64,000 bases of DNA from Sulfurimonas sp. (GTDB lineage Bacteria > Campylobacterota > Campylobacteria > Campylobacterales > Sulfurimonadaceae). The stretch is taken from assembly GCA_028687935.1 (NCBI GenBank), contig JAQTZE010000001.1, positions 1 through 64,000 of the forward strand. The letters are read 5' to 3'. How positions within the stretch are numbered: the first letter of the stretch is position 1; each line of letters opens with the position of its first letter. A model generated the notes under the pieces. The model was not told the origin of the DNA, searched no databases, and worked only from the letters and a program-made list of their open reading frames with translations. Position numbers and translations under genes: made by a program. Below are positions 63,230 through 64,000 of this stretch, piece by piece.

Positions 63230-64000
63230 GTGAGAAGAAGTAGAGCGTTTATACCAACAACAAAAGAAGCACCCTCGGATGCGACTTTAGCGAGTCATAT
63301 ATTTTTATCCCGTGCAGGATTTGTTTCTCAAGTTGCGAGTGGACTTTATAACTATATGCCTCTTGGAAAAAGAGTGATAAAAAAGATTGAAAAAGTTATC
63401 AATGAAGAGATGAGCAAAGCAGGTGCGCAAGAGGTGGAGCTCAGCTTCGTAACACCTGCAGATCTCTGGGCAGAGAGTGGACGTATAGAAAAATTTGGAA
63501 AAGAGTTATTGCGTTTTAGAGATAGAAAAGAGAACCTTTTTGTTCTTGGACCAACACATGAAGAGATGATGGTGGATCTTGTACGCAATCGTGTGACAAG
63601 CTATAAACAACTTCCTATGAACTTGTATCAGATAAAAACAAAGTTCCGTGATGAGGCTAGACCGCGTTTTGGTTTGATGCGTGGACGTGAATTTATTATG
63701 AAAGACGGCTATAGTTTTCATGCAAATGAAGCAGATATGGACAGAGAATTTGATGCGATGGAAGAAGCGTATAAAAAAATTCTTATCAGACTTGGACTTG
63801 ATTTTAGAATTGTTGAAGCAGACAGCGGCGCAATCGGTGGCAGTGGTTCAAAAGAGCTTATGGTAATCGCTGGAAGCGGAGAAGATACTATCGCTATTTG
63901 TAGTAAATGCGAATATGGCGCCAATATCGAAGCGGCAATTCGCACGCCAAGAACAGATCTCCCTGAAGCCCCAGAGGGTGCGTTTAATAAATTTCAAACA
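63230..64000 (+). CDS. proS: Prolyl-tRNA synthetase (3' end beyond window)
   Basis: Charges tRNA-Pro. The visible 257 codons start at GTG 63230 (GGGAAATAA before it) and run off the right edge without a stop. The class II start [20 protein letters not shown], motif 2 [20 protein letters not shown] and the start of the insertion/editing domain ([17 protein letters not shown]) are clear. It matches the long bacterial ProS type with an editing insertion. Confidence 0.94.
   Translation, partial: MRRSRAFIPTTKEAPSDATLASHIFLSRAGFVSQVASGLYNYMPLGKRVIKKIEKVINEEMSKAGAQEVELSFVTPADLWAESGRIEKFGKELLRFRDRKENLFVLGPTHEEMMVDLVRNRVTSYKQLPMNLYQIKTKFRDEARPRFGLMRGREFIMKDGYSFHANEADMDREFDAMEEAYKKILIRLGLDFRIVEADSGAIGGSGSKELMVIAGSGEDTIAICSKCEYGANIEAAIRTPRTDLPEAPEGAFNKFQT

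Noticed and set aside
1-64000. tRNA or rRNA genes
   Set aside because: I saw no cloverleaf with the conserved T-loop GGTTCGAATCC-type sequence and no rRNA segments; the intergenic gaps are short.

Overview
The window looks like a chromosomal segment of a free-living, nitrogen-fixing Campylobacterota (epsilonproteobacterium), probably close to Sulfurimonas or Sulfuricurvum. I base this on the proteins, not on a database search: a NifU with fused Fe-S domains, NifT, NifA, an HQWRQP-type histidine kinase, many GGDEF/EAL proteins, FliL, ribonuclease Y, RadA and a c-type DUF3365 protein. Overall composition is AT-rich, with a much more AT-rich island at 12.9-16.0 kb.

Layout. 1-12.9 kb: a nitrogen-fixation accessory block. 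It holds nifU (cut by the window edge), an aldo/keto reductase, a NadB-like flavoprotein and nifT, then nifA on the opposite strand. After nifA comes a tight rightward run: Tpx-type peroxiredoxin, SagB-like nitroreductase, flavodiiron protein, a small Cys protein, a MoxR-type AAA+ ATPase, a VWA protein, two unknown proteins and an ArsC-like nitrogenase-associated protein. Most of these genes overlap by 1-20 bases. 12.9-16.0 kb: an AT-rich insertion with a VapBC-type toxin-antitoxin pair, a DUF2075 helicase with a nuclease-like N-terminus and a gene remnant, bounded by a 26-bp direct repeat. 16.0-21.6 kb: an AraC/GyrI-type regulator divergent from an aromatic-acid-type efflux operon (outer-membrane factor, FUSC/AaeB-like, DUF1656, HlyD-like).

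21.7-33.0 kb: a guanidine assimilation cluster. A guanidine-I (ykkC) riboswitch precedes an ABC transporter, two DUF1989 proteins (carboxyguanidine deiminase) and a metallo-beta-lactamase-fold hydrolase. A second, guanidine-II (mini-ykkC) riboswitch precedes the biotin-dependent urea/guanidine carboxylase, a DMT transporter and an allophanate hydrolase split into two genes. In the inferred pathway guanidine is imported, carboxylated, deiminated to allophanate and hydrolysed to ammonia and CO2, giving nitrogen to a cell that can also fix N2.

33.1-64 kb: mostly housekeeping and signalling genes: a HAD protein, selD-mnmH, a 51-residue acidic protein missed by length cut-offs, a response regulator/EAL protein and histidine kinase pair, thiS, acpS, fliL, carbonic anhydrase, radA, a large MASE/PAS/GGDEF/EAL protein, ftsY, rny, cmoB, a CDF transporter, nadE, a DegT aminotransferase, lpxK, a polyprenyl synthase, hemA and the start of proS. 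Two copies of an 82-83-bp double-hairpin repeat lie between hemA and proS.

Across the whole window the octamer AAACGCAG (or its complement) recurs roughly once per 0.9 kb on both strands and in all three codon frames. This resembles a DNA uptake sequence. It is absent from the AT-rich island.
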